Shown: positions 13,796 through 21,023 of the stretch, one piece after another
Numbering within the stretch: position 1 is the first letter of the stretch
Layout: each line of letters opens with the position of its first letter
From: CAYGXH01 sp964354485
Lineage (GTDB): Bacteria; Bacteroidota; Ignavibacteria; UBA10030; SZUA-254
Reading direction: 5' to 3'
Assembly: GCA_964354485.1 (NCBI GenBank)
Contig: CAYGZY010000252.1
Span: forward strand, 1 to 22,964
DNA length: 22,964 nt
Program-made: the position numbers and the translations under genes
Notes under the pieces: model-generated
What the model was told of the DNA's origin: nothing
The model's database searches: none
Seen by the model: only the letters and a program-made list of their open reading frames with translations

Positions 13796-16183
13796 TTAAA
13801 ATCCTCGTCCAAACTGGAAGTGGAACCGCCAGCCGTCAGGTTTACCGTCCTTTGGAAATACGTCATCGGCGCCATAACCGTAATCGAATCCGACCATACC
13901 GAGAGGCTGTATGAGAAGTCGGGCGCCCAAACCGTATGCGCGTTTCAGATCAAAGAGATCCGCATGCTTGATATCCCGAAAAACATTTCCCCCTTCACTG
14001 AATAAGAGGAGATAGATCGGGATGGGATTGATTGTAACAGCGAAACGGAGCTCGACGGTCTCCTTATGCAGGACGCGGCCGCCTTCTTCCTGATTATAAC
14101 TGTTCATGGGACCGACGGCACGATCTTCGTATCCCCGCAGGATGGTAGTGGACACATAGCCGAGACCCGTTCCACCCATGAAGAAGTATTCAATAGGCGG
14201 TATCTTTGAATCTTTTTTAAAACCATCAAGGTAACCAAATAAGTTGGATGCGTAAAGTACGATCCTGCTCGAATTGAAGAGCGGGATATACCATTCAGCG
14301 CTTAAGAGCCATTTGTGGTAGTCTACGTTACCGGGGAGAAATGGTCCACCTGATATTTCTGTTGAAAAAGAAAATGACGAACCGGTGGTCGGGAAAATAG
14401 GACTATCGGTGCTGTTGCGTGAGAGGGTTTGTGTAAGACTTATCTGGTTAGATTTTCCAACATCATAGAGAAGACTGCTGCCGTTGTCACGGATGTCGTT
14501 CCTCTGAAACCGCACCACCCAATCGGCACGCGAGTAGTTGTCGGGCCATGTGAGCCGTCGGCCAAGGCGAATGGAGAGTCCTGTTTGCTGCAGATCCCAC
14601 CCGAATCTCTGCCGCGTGTCGTATAAGGAGATGCCGAGAGTCGTCGGACGTTCGTTCAGCCAAGGCTCCGTAAAGCTTAAGGTGAATGTCCGGAAGCGCG
14701 CGCCTTCTCCGAACTGCCAGTCGAAGTTGAGGATCTGGCCGGCGCCGCCCTGGAGAGGATCCAGGAGATCAAAATTATTGATGGTGAATCCGAGCATACC
14801 GGTCACACCGTAGGCGCCGCTGTACCCGACGGATGCATTCACGTTGTCGCTTGATTTCTCTTCAACTTCATAAATGAGATCAACCGTCTGGTCATCAATC
14901 AATCTGGTATCGGGTCGAATTTTCTCCGGATTGAAGTAATTGAGCTGTGCGAGCTGCCGCAGACTTCGTATGATCAACGCCCTGCTGAAGAAATCGCCAG
15001 GACGTGTGTAGAGTTCCCGCCGTATTACGTTATCACGGGTTTTCGTGTTACCCTTAATATCTACATGACCTAACCGAAATTGATTTCGTTCGTAGGTATG
15101 AATGGTGATATCGAGACTGTCCTGCCCGACCCTTTTTATTTCGGGATCGAGGTTGAAGCGGAGATATCCGTCGTCGAGGTAGAGAGAAGCGACATCCGTT
15201 TGATTTTCATTCCCTTTCAGATTTTTCTCGAATTTATCTTCATCGTAAATCATGCCGGGTAAAAATCCGAGCCGCTCGGTGAGCATGTCCGACTTGTAGA
15301 CGGTGTTGCCTTCCCACCGTACCGATCGGATTTTATACTGCTCGCCTTCCCGCAGGTTCATAAGAATATGGATGTTCTTCCGGTCTTCGCTGTACCATGT
15401 GCTGTCGGAGAGGATTTCAGCGTCGAGATATCCGTTCTTGCGGTAAAATTGTAGAAGCCGGTTTTTATCCGCTTCGAATTTTTTCTTTTCAAACTTCGGA
15501 GTTGACCAGAATTTCCACCATCTGTTTTCTGCGATGTCTTCGAATTCATCCTTAAGGTCGTCTTCGTCGAAGGCAGTATTGCCGGTAAATGATATCTCCT
15601 TGATTTTCACGCGCGGACCTTCGTCGATCAAGATGATTAGGTCCACCTGATTTGATTTCGTGCTGTCTTCGATGCGGGTTTCGGTTTTTACATCTGCAAG
15701 GAGGTGTCCCTCTTCTTCACACAGGATTTTGATCCCGCTTGTCACACGGCTGATGTCGTCGGGTGTGAGTATCTGCCCCTCTGTAAGAGAAATTTTCTTT
15801 TTTATATCGTCTTCGCCGACATCATCATTCCCTGTAAGTTCGTATTTCGCCAGACGCGGATATTCTTTTACTTTTATGACGAGGTATACTCCCGTTTCGA
15901 GCTTGCTGTCGATGAGAAGCTGAATATCTGAAAATATGCGAAGCGCCCAGAGACGCTGGAGCGCCTGGCGTGTTTCTTCTCCGGGGAAAGCTATTTCATT
16001 TCCGACCTTCAAACCGGAATTCGTGATGATTGCGTTCTTATCGGTTCCCGTCTGAAGATTCTGCCCTTCAACCGTAATCCCGAGAATGCGGTACTTCGGC
16101 GCTGCCTGTCGTTGTGCAAGGAGTGAAACGGAAGACAGGAATACAATGATACTGAGAATAATGGTTAATCTTGATGTTGGCAC
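13796..16183 (-). CDS. bamA: Outer membrane protein assembly factor BamA
   Basis: BamA is the outer-membrane core of the BAM complex that folds and inserts beta-barrel proteins. The 795-residue precursor has a signal peptide (TIILSIIVFLSSVSLLAQ) and five POTRA domains at about 30-107, 108-188, 190-280, 281-365 and 367-444, each after the first opening with a pattern such as ISFTGNTAF or VDIKGNTKT. A 16-strand Omp85 barrel (about 447-795) ends in FQFGRGF with a terminal phenylalanine. ILRGYEDRAVGP at about 681-692 is the loop-6 signature (VRGF/Y) with Arg683. The start is a GTG six bases after the uppS stop, with only a weak GAG-type ribosome binding site, so coupling to uppS translation is likely. 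No other BAM subunit is in the window. Confidence 0.97.
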   Translation of the reverse strand: MPTSRLTIILSIIVFLSSVSLLAQRQAAPKYRILGITVEGQNLQTGTDKNAIITNSGLKVGNEIAFPGEETRQALQRLWALRIFSDIQLLIDSKLETGVYLVIKVKEYPRLAKYELTGNDDVGEDDIKKKISLTEGQILTPDDISRVTSGIKILCEEEGHLLADVKTETRIEDSTKSNQVDLIILIDEGPRVKIKEISFTGNTAFDEDDLKDEFEDIAENRWWKFWSTPKFEKKKFEADKNRLLQFYRKNGYLDAEILSDSTWYSEDRKNIHILMNLREGEQYKIRSVRWEGNTVYKSDMLTERLGFLPGMIYDEDKFEKNLKGNENQTDVASLYLDDGYLRFNLDPEIKRVGQDSLDITIHTYERNQFRLGHVDIKGNTKTRDNVIRRELYTRPGDFFSRALIIRSLRQLAQLNYFNPEKIRPDTRLIDDQTVDLIYEVEEKSSDNVNASVGYSGAYGVTGMLGFTINNFDLLDPLQGGAGQILNFDWQFGEGARFRTFTLSFTEPWLNERPTTLGISLYDTRQRFGWDLQQTGLSIRLGRRLTWPDNYSRADWVVRFQRNDIRDNGSSLLYDVGKSNQISLTQTLSRNSTDSPIFPTTGSSFSFSTEISGGPFLPGNVDYHKWLLSAEWYIPLFNSSRIVLYASNLFGYLDGFKKDSKIPPIEYFFMGGTGLGYVSTTILRGYEDRAVGPMNSYNQEEGGRVLHKETVELRFAVTINPIPIYLLLFSEGGNVFRDIKHADLFDLKRAYGLGARLLIQPLGMVGFDYGYGADDVFPKDGKPDGWRFHFQFGRGF

Positions 16184-16189
16184 TGTGTA

Positions 16190-17026
16190 TTATCTCGGTT
16201 TGTTTTTTTCTATGTGATGGGTGCGGCCTGAGGTTTGACTGCCGTTCGTAATCTGCTCGCTCAGCATTCCGAATCTCCGTTCACGTCTCTGATAATCATA
16301 AATTGCTTCATAGAGGTTTTTCCGGCGGAAATCAGGCCAGTGGACATCGCTGATATAAATCTCCGAGTACGCGAGCTGCCAGAGGAGGAAGTTGCTGATC
16401 CTCAGCTCTCCGCTGGTCCGGATGAGCAGATCGGGATCCGGAATTGACTGGGTTGAGAGGTACTTTGAAATCAGTGTGTCGGTAATATCAGCCGGTTTCA
16501 GGAGTCCGCCGTGCACATCGGAAGCAATGCGTTGAACCGCCAGTGTAATATCCCATCGTCCGCTGTAACTCAGGGCGAGTAATAAATGCAGGCCGGTGTT
16601 ATCTTTTGTCTTTTCAACAGCATCGGAAAGTTCATCCCGCACCTCTTGTGGCAGAGTGGTGATATCACCGATGGCATAAACACGGACATTCTTTTTATGG
16701 AGCCTGTCGGTCTCATCGCGAAGCGCCCGCATCAGGAGTCTCATGAGCAGGGAAACTTCATCTTTCGGGCGTTTCCAGTTTTCGGTGGAAAATGCATACA
16801 GAGTGAGATACCGGATTCCGAGCTCGCCGCAGGCCTCTACAATATCCCTCACGGATTCAACTCCTTCTGTATGTCCGGCGATACGGGGGAGTCCTTTACT
16901 CTTCGCCCATCTGCCATTTCCGTCCATAATGATGGCAATGTGGGTTGGAACGCGTCCAGAATCTTTCAATTGCTGTTGTATCGTGTTGTTGTCGATGGGT
17001 AACCGATTCACCCGGTGTGTTCGCAA
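16190..17026 (-). CDS. uppS: Isoprenyl transferase (undecaprenyl diphosphate synthase) UppS
   Basis: A cis-prenyltransferase that extends farnesyl diphosphate with isopentenyl units to make the C55 carrier for peptidoglycan and polysaccharide synthesis. The 278-residue product has MDGNGRWA with catalytic Asp35, GHTEG at 51-55, FSTENWKRP at 79-87 and the substrate motif IRTSGELRISNFLLWQ near 202-217. The start used is TTG at 17026, with AGGA about ten bases upstream; a GTG five codons inside is an alternative. A basic, low-complexity tail (SGRTHHIEKNKPR) extends past the usual family end. It is the first gene of the minus-strand envelope cluster. cdsA and rseP, which lie between uppS and bamA in E. 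coli, are absent here. Confidence 0.96.
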   Translation of the reverse strand: MRTHRVNRLPIDNNTIQQQLKDSGRVPTHIAIIMDGNGRWAKSKGLPRIAGHTEGVESVRDIVEACGELGIRYLTLYAFSTENWKRPKDEVSLLMRLLMRALRDETDRLHKKNVRVYAIGDITTLPQEVRDELSDAVEKTKDNTGLHLLLALSYSGRWDITLAVQRIASDVHGGLLKPADITDTLISKYLSTQSIPDPDLLIRTSGELRISNFLLWQLAYSEIYISDVHWPDFRRKNLYEAIYDYQRRERRFGMLSEQITNGSQTSGRTHHIEKNKPR

Positions 17027-17073
17027 ACTCGAATTTTCCTATTCAATCACGGGTAAAATGTGAATTGTACTAA

Positions 17074-17102
17074 AAGTTAATTGATTTTACGTAGAAAGTC
17101 AA
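17074..17102 (-). promoter_or_regulatory. Putative promoter of the uppS-surE envelope cluster
   Basis: On the minus strand TTGACT (17097-17102) and TAACTT (17074-17079) are 17 bases apart, about 50 bases upstream of the uppS start. The -10 match is modest; TACAAT a little further downstream is another candidate -10 but lacks a matching -35. Confidence 0.3.
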
Positions 17103-17155
17103 GGAAGTTGCATCCGCGTAAACGAGGCTGTACAGCGCTGTTTAATTGCGGAGGA

Positions 17156-17184
17156 TTGATTTTCGACATGAAAAGAGATATATT
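17156..17184 (+). promoter_or_regulatory. Putative sigma-70-like promoter of ybaB-recR-ftsX
   Basis: TTGATT (17156-17161) and TATATT (17179-17184) are 17 bases apart, about 60 bases upstream of the ybaB ATG and divergent from the uppS promoter. The -35 hexamer is identical to that proposed for the receiver gene. Confidence 0.4.
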
Positions 17185-17246
17185 CATTTAGTTTTTCAGA
17201 ATTTCATCACGGAAATAATCAGCAGGATTGAAAAGGAAGAGTCTCG

Positions 17247-17579
17247 ATGGGTATGCCAAATATGCAGGGAATGATGAAACAGGTTCAAAAAATGCAGGAA
17301 AAGATTGCCAAAGTACAGTCTGAACTTGAGAGTAAAACGGTTACCGCCGAAACGGGCGGAGGGATGGTCAAAGTCACGGCAAATGGCCGGCAAAATATTA
17401 CAAAAATTCAGATTGAAAAAGAAGTCATAAATCCCGATGAACCGGAAATGCTGGAGGATCTGGTTATCGCCGCTGTGAATAAAGCGCTGGAGGAGTCACA
17501 CGCCATGGCTCAGGAAGAAATGCAAAAAGCTACTGCGGGTATGATGCCCAATATACCCGGATTAACATTCCCGGCATGA
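17247..17579 (+). CDS. ybaB: YbaB/EbfC-family nucleoid-associated protein
   Basis: A small DNA-binding protein of 110 residues that forms a tweezer-like dimer and coats the nucleoid. The N-terminal helix (MMKQVQKMQEKIAKVQSELE) is followed by the beta-sheet core GGGMVKVTANGRQNITKIQI, then EMLEDLVIAAVNKALEES and a Met-rich tail ending in MMPNIPGLTFPA, all typical of the family. The ATG has GGAAGAG upstream. It is followed 36 bases later by recR, the conserved partnership in bacteria. dnaX, often upstream of this pair, is not present; the divergent uppS cluster occupies that side. Confidence 0.95.
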   Translation: MGMPNMQGMMKQVQKMQEKIAKVQSELESKTVTAETGGGMVKVTANGRQNITKIQIEKEVINPDEPEMLEDLVIAAVNKALEESHAMAQEEMQKATAGMMPNIPGLTFPA

Positions 17580-17615
17580 AACGTAAATCTTTCACTGAAA
17601 ATAACCGTTTAGACT

Positions 17616-18212
17616 ATGTATCGCACATCCGACTCACTGAATGATCTCATCGAAGAGTTTGCACAACTCCCCGGCATAGGGAGAAAATCGGCACAGCGTC
17701 TCGCAATGTACATCCTTAAGCTTCCAAAAGATGATGTAATGAAGATTGCCCACGCTCTGATAAACATTAAAGAGAAAATGAAATACTGCTCGCATTGCTG
17801 GAATTTTTCAGAAACGGATCCGTGTCCAATATGCAGCAGTACACACCGTGACACCTCTACTATTTGTGTTGTCGAGGAGCCAAGCGACATCATTGCGCTT
17901 GAAAGGACTAATGAATACAGGGGGCTCTACCACGTCTTGGGCGGCTCGCTCTCACCTCTGGAGGGAATCGGTCCGGACGACTTAAAAGTTAAAGAACTTC
18001 TCACGCGGATGAAACCCGGTGTGCAGGAGATCATCATAGCATTGAGCGCCGATATCGAAGGTGAGGCAACGACGATTTATCTTTCCCGGTTGCTTAAACC
18101 GCTCGGTGTCAAAGTAACCCGACTGGCGCGCGGCATACCAATCGGCGGAGATCTTGAATTTGCCGATGAGGCAACACTGGTACGGGCACTTGAAGCACGC
18201 GTTCCAATTTAA
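17616..18212 (+). CDS. recR: Recombination mediator RecR
   Basis: RecR works with RecO (and RecF) to load RecA onto SSB-coated single-stranded DNA during gap repair. The 198-residue product has the helix-hairpin-helix LPGIGRKSAQRLA at 18-30, a zinc finger with Cys58, Cys61, Cys70 and Cys73, a Toprim domain from about 81 (ICVVEEPSDI, then YHVLGGSLSPLEGIGP), and the family C-terminus IPIGGDLEFADEATL. Length and motifs are complete. The ATG at 17616 has no strong ribosome binding site. The gene lies between ybaB and a small lipoprotein gene with a 13-base gap, so it is probably part of the ybaB-ftsX transcript. Confidence 0.97.
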   Translation: MYRTSDSLNDLIEEFAQLPGIGRKSAQRLAMYILKLPKDDVMKIAHALINIKEKMKYCSHCWNFSETDPCPICSSTHRDTSTICVVEEPSDIIALERTNEYRGLYHVLGGSLSPLEGIGPDDLKVKELLTRMKPGVQEIIIALSADIEGEATTIYLSRLLKPLGVKVTRLARGIPIGGDLEFADEATLVRALEARVPI

Positions 18213-18225
18213 AAATCTGGGCGGT

Positions 18226-18783
18226 ATGGTGCGAATCGGATTTATTCTCCTTGTTATTTTTCAGGGATGCGATCTGTTTTCAACCCGTGAGCCGGAGGCG
18301 CCGACTGAAGGATCTTCTGAATTTAAACCTCCCGTAACGGCCGATATTGTCCTGGACAATTTCAAATCGGCGATCATCGAACATAACGTCAATAACTACC
18401 TGCGCTGTTTCGTCGATACTACCGCATCTGCAAGGAGGTATTCATTCTCTGCTTCAGGCGATTTCCAGGGACTCTTCTCAGGGTGGGGAACAGAAGAAGA
18501 GAGGAAGTACTTTGAGAATCTCGGACAGCCGGTATCCGAGGTACCCGTGCTGGAATTCTTCGACCTCAGAGAAGAAAACAAAACGGCTGCCTCAACCGAG
18601 TATACCATGAATTACATCCTGTTCTATCCGCACCGGCAAGCCGGGATAACAAAACGGGTCAGGGGAGACATGCACCTTTATCTTGCGCTGGACAACCAGC
18701 AGCGGTGGGCGATAGACGAATGGGATGACCGGAAGACAGTAACCGATTCGACGTTGAGCTATCTGAAGTATCATGTTTATTAA
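18226..18783 (+). CDS. Small lipoprotein of unknown function, possible NTF2-like fold
   Basis: An unrecognised 185-residue lipoprotein. The start chosen at 18226 gives VRIGFILLVIFQGCDLF, a short export signal ending in Gly-Cys with Cys15 as the lipid anchor; an upstream frame to 18154 overlaps recR and would bury the signal. After a Pro/Glu-rich linker, the body opens DIVLDNFKSAIIEHNVNNYL and closes RWAIDEWDDRKT, a pattern that recalls NTF2-like or DUF4440-type alpha-beta folds. The next gene shows a similar opening and a tryptophan-rich end, so the two may be diverged paralogues. It overlaps that gene by 11 bases. Localisation is fairly secure; function is not. Confidence 0.8.
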   Translation: MVRIGFILLVIFQGCDLFSTREPEAPTEGSSEFKPPVTADIVLDNFKSAIIEHNVNNYLRCFVDTTASARRYSFSASGDFQGLFSGWGTEEERKYFENLGQPVSEVPVLEFFDLREENKTAASTEYTMNYILFYPHRQAGITKRVRGDMHLYLALDNQQRWAIDEWDDRKTVTDSTLSYLKYHVY

Positions 18784-19294
18784 CCGTCGGACGTGGATCC
18801 TTGTCCTCATACTCTTCTCCCTGCAGTGCATCAATCCGTTTGCGCCGCGGTTTGATGCCGATCTCAATGCGACATCCTGTACCGATTTAACGATACTCGA
18901 TAATATGTTTTGTGCATTCCGCAATGCTTATGCATTCAAGGATACGACCCTCTATGGGACACTCCTCGATCCGCAATTCACGTTCAGTTACCGTGATTAT
19001 GATCTCGGAGTCGACGTGACGTGGGGCAGGGATGATGAAATACGATCTACCTACGGTTTATTTCAGAGCGTGCAATCACTCTCGCTCATATGGAACAACG
19101 TTATCTCTGCCGATACGGGGAGTCTGAAACGGACGGTAGTGCGCGGTTTCAACCTGACGGTCACGTTTAATCCCGGAGATATTGAACGGGTTGACGGATA
19201 TGCCAACCTGACGTTTGTGAGGAACGATTTGCATGAAGCATGGCGGTTATTCTACTGGCGCGACGAATCAAATTTTTTGGAGAGTTCCCCGTGA
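18773..19294 (+). CDS. Small lipoprotein of unknown function, probable paralogue of the preceding gene
   Basis: A 173-residue unrecognised product with export signal MFINRRTWILVLILFSLQC; Cys19 is followed by INPFAPRF, although Gln before the Cys is a poor lipobox fit, so lipidation is likely but not certain. The body opens TDLTILDNMFCAFRNAYAFK and ends HEAWRLFYWRDESNF, echoing the LDNF and WAIDEWDD positions of the upstream protein. The ATG lies inside the end of the upstream gene (11-base overlap), and the TGA stop overlaps the ftsX GTG start as GTGA. Such coupling suggests expression, and perhaps work, with FtsX at the envelope; this is inference. Confidence 0.8.
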   Translation: MFINRRTWILVLILFSLQCINPFAPRFDADLNATSCTDLTILDNMFCAFRNAYAFKDTTLYGTLLDPQFTFSYRDYDLGVDVTWGRDDEIRSTYGLFQSVQSLSLIWNNVISADTGSLKRTVVRGFNLTVTFNPGDIERVDGYANLTFVRNDLHEAWRLFYWRDESNFLESSP

Positions 19295-20169
19295 AGATAT
19301 CATACATTTTTCGTGAAGGCGTTGCGGGTTTTCGCCGGGCTGTACTGGCGTCGATCAGTTCCGTCATTACAATAACCATCTCTCTCCTTCTTATCAGTAT
19401 CTTCTGCATCATCTCGGCGAAAACATCCTCGCTCGTAGAGAACGTGCGGCGGGCAGTTGAATTTGAGGCTTTCCTCGAAGATTCAATTTCTCCGGAGCAG
19501 AGAACGGAGATTGAACAGCGGATCTCAGCGCTGGAAGAAATCGAGAAGGTTGAGTACGTTTCAAAGGAAGATGCGGCACTTATCTTCAAAGAGGAATTCG
19601 GAGAGGATATAAACGCGGTTCTCGACTTTAATCCTCTTCCGTCTTCGTTTAAAATTACCATAAAAGATGAATATAATACCCCGGAGAGGGCTGAGGAATT
19701 GAAGCTTAAATTGTCGGAGTTCAGCGGCATCGACCACATCGCCTACAGGAAGGACCTTTTGGAATTCCTGGATGCGCGGGCAAAGATACTTTCGAAGGTT
19801 AGTCTTGCTTTGGGAATTCTCCTTGCAGCCGCAGCGGTCTATTTCGTAGCGAGTACAATCCGTCTCACGATCCATGAAAAACGAAAAAATATACAGACGA
19901 TGGAACTCGTTGGCGCTTCTTCGTGGTTCGTCCGCATGCCGTTTTTCATCGGTGGGATTTTACAGGGCTTCGCAGGCGGTCTGTTGGCAGCGGTTCTATT
20001 ATATGGTCTGACCGTCTGGGGTGCGGGTTTCGTATCTCATGAACTCGCGGGATTTTTCACGGTATCGCTCCAATTCTACCTGCTCATCGTCTGTGCAGGT
20101 ATCTGTCTGGGTTCCCTGGGAAGTTTGATCGCAGTTAAAAGGTTTTTGGTTAAATCGAAAGGTAAATAA
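19291..20169 (+). CDS. ftsX: Cell division ABC transporter permease FtsX
   Basis: FtsX is the membrane half of the FtsEX complex that activates peptidoglycan hydrolases at the septum. With the GTG at 19291 (GGAGAG upstream and a GTGA overlap with the previous stop) it has 292 residues; an upstream ATG at 19240 would bury the signal in the other gene. Four membrane segments are at about 19-41, 169-191, 216-241 and 259-282, with a periplasmic domain between the first two containing NPLPSSFKI. The conserved cytoplasmic loop MELVGASSWFVRMPF couples to the ATPase. The length and topology match the family. The ATPase gene ftsE is not adjacent, which is unusual. Confidence 0.93.
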   Translation: MKISYIFREGVAGFRRAVLASISSVITITISLLLISIFCIISAKTSSLVENVRRAVEFEAFLEDSISPEQRTEIEQRISALEEIEKVEYVSKEDAALIFKEEFGEDINAVLDFNPLPSSFKITIKDEYNTPERAEELKLKLSEFSGIDHIAYRKDLLEFLDARAKILSKVSLALGILLAAAAVYFVASTIRLTIHEKRKNIQTMELVGASSWFVRMPFFIGGILQGFAGGLLAAVLLYGLTVWGAGFVSHELAGFFTVSLQFYLLIVCAGICLGSLGSLIAVKRFLVKSKGK

Positions 20170-20350
20170 CTCACTTTGACCGATTCACGCAATTTTTGCA
20201 GATAATTTCGTACTCCCGTTTCTTCTTGCATCTTATTTTTTCTTTTCCTACATTTTCCATCGTGATAACCAGAGTTCCAGCCATATCACAGCATCATAAC
20301 TTTCGTTCTTATTCCATTAAAAAATTTTCACAACGATACGTCTCTGAGCA

Positions 20351-21010
20351 ATGCATACACTCATAAAGTTTTATAACTCTTCGGTGGGTAAAAAACTCAT
20401 CGTAGGATTGACGGGCATTCTCCTCATTGCGTTTTTAGTCATACACCTCATCGGCAACCTGCTGCTCTTTCGGAACGACGGCGGCGCCGCCTTCGATGCC
20501 TATTCGGAGTTGCTGCCCCAGATCGTGGTGATCAGGATTATTGAAATTCTTCTTTTTCTCCTGATACTTTTCCATATCATCACGGCGGCATATACGTGGT
20601 TAATCAACAAACAGACACGCAACGAGCAGTACGATGTAAGGAAGCCGGGGGCGACGAGTCCGCTCTCTTCTCGCACGATGTTCCTCACCGGCAGTATTAT
20701 TTTCATTTTCCTGGTCATCCATATGAGAACCTTCTGGTGGACGTCCCGGTATGAAGCAGGTGAACATTTTTCCATGTATACACTCGTGCGAAATGTTTTT
20801 TCTGATCCGGTGTACGATGTGTTATACCTTGTTGCCCTGTTCCTGCTCGGATTTCACCTCCACCACGGCTTTCAATCGGCACTGCAGACATTCGGACTGC
20901 GTGAAAAGAAGTATGTGACGCTCATCGAGTGGTGCGGCGTCATCGTGTGGCTGTTAATCCCGCTCGGCTTTGCAGTAATGCCTATTTACTTCTATTTGAC
21001 TTATTGTTAG
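20351..21010 (+). CDS. sdhC: Succinate dehydrogenase/fumarate reductase cytochrome b558 subunit
   Basis: The membrane anchor of a type B succinate:quinone oxidoreductase, 219 residues with five hydrophobic helices (about 17-40, 58-83, 110-128, 154-175 and 190-215). Histidines placed to bind two b hemes are His32 (VIHLIGN), His75 (LFHIITA), His124 (VIHMRTFWW) and His169/171/172 (GFHLHHGFQSA). A single SdhC with no separate SdhD is the layout of Bacteroidota, epsilon-proteobacteria and Bacillus, where menaquinone is the usual partner. The gene starts after a 181-base gap from ftsX, so it likely has its own promoter; none is convincing by eye. sdhA follows after 13 bases. Confidence 0.94.
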   Translation: MHTLIKFYNSSVGKKLIVGLTGILLIAFLVIHLIGNLLLFRNDGGAAFDAYSELLPQIVVIRIIEILLFLLILFHIITAAYTWLINKQTRNEQYDVRKPGATSPLSSRTMFLTGSIIFIFLVIHMRTFWWTSRYEAGEHFSMYTLVRNVFSDPVYDVLYLVALFLLGFHLHHGFQSALQTFGLREKKYVTLIEWCGVIVWLLIPLGFAVMPIYFYLTYC

Positions 21011-21023
21011 ATTGGACATCACT

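Noticed and set aside
17168..17191. A 7-codon frame upstream of ybaB that might be a leader peptide
   Set aside because: It overlaps the proposed -10 box, carries no run of regulatory codons and has no attenuator-like hairpin after it.
20170..20350. A promoter TTGACC...GATAAT for sdhC
   Set aside because: The spacing is 19 bases and it lies about 145 bases from the start codon; not strong enough to list.
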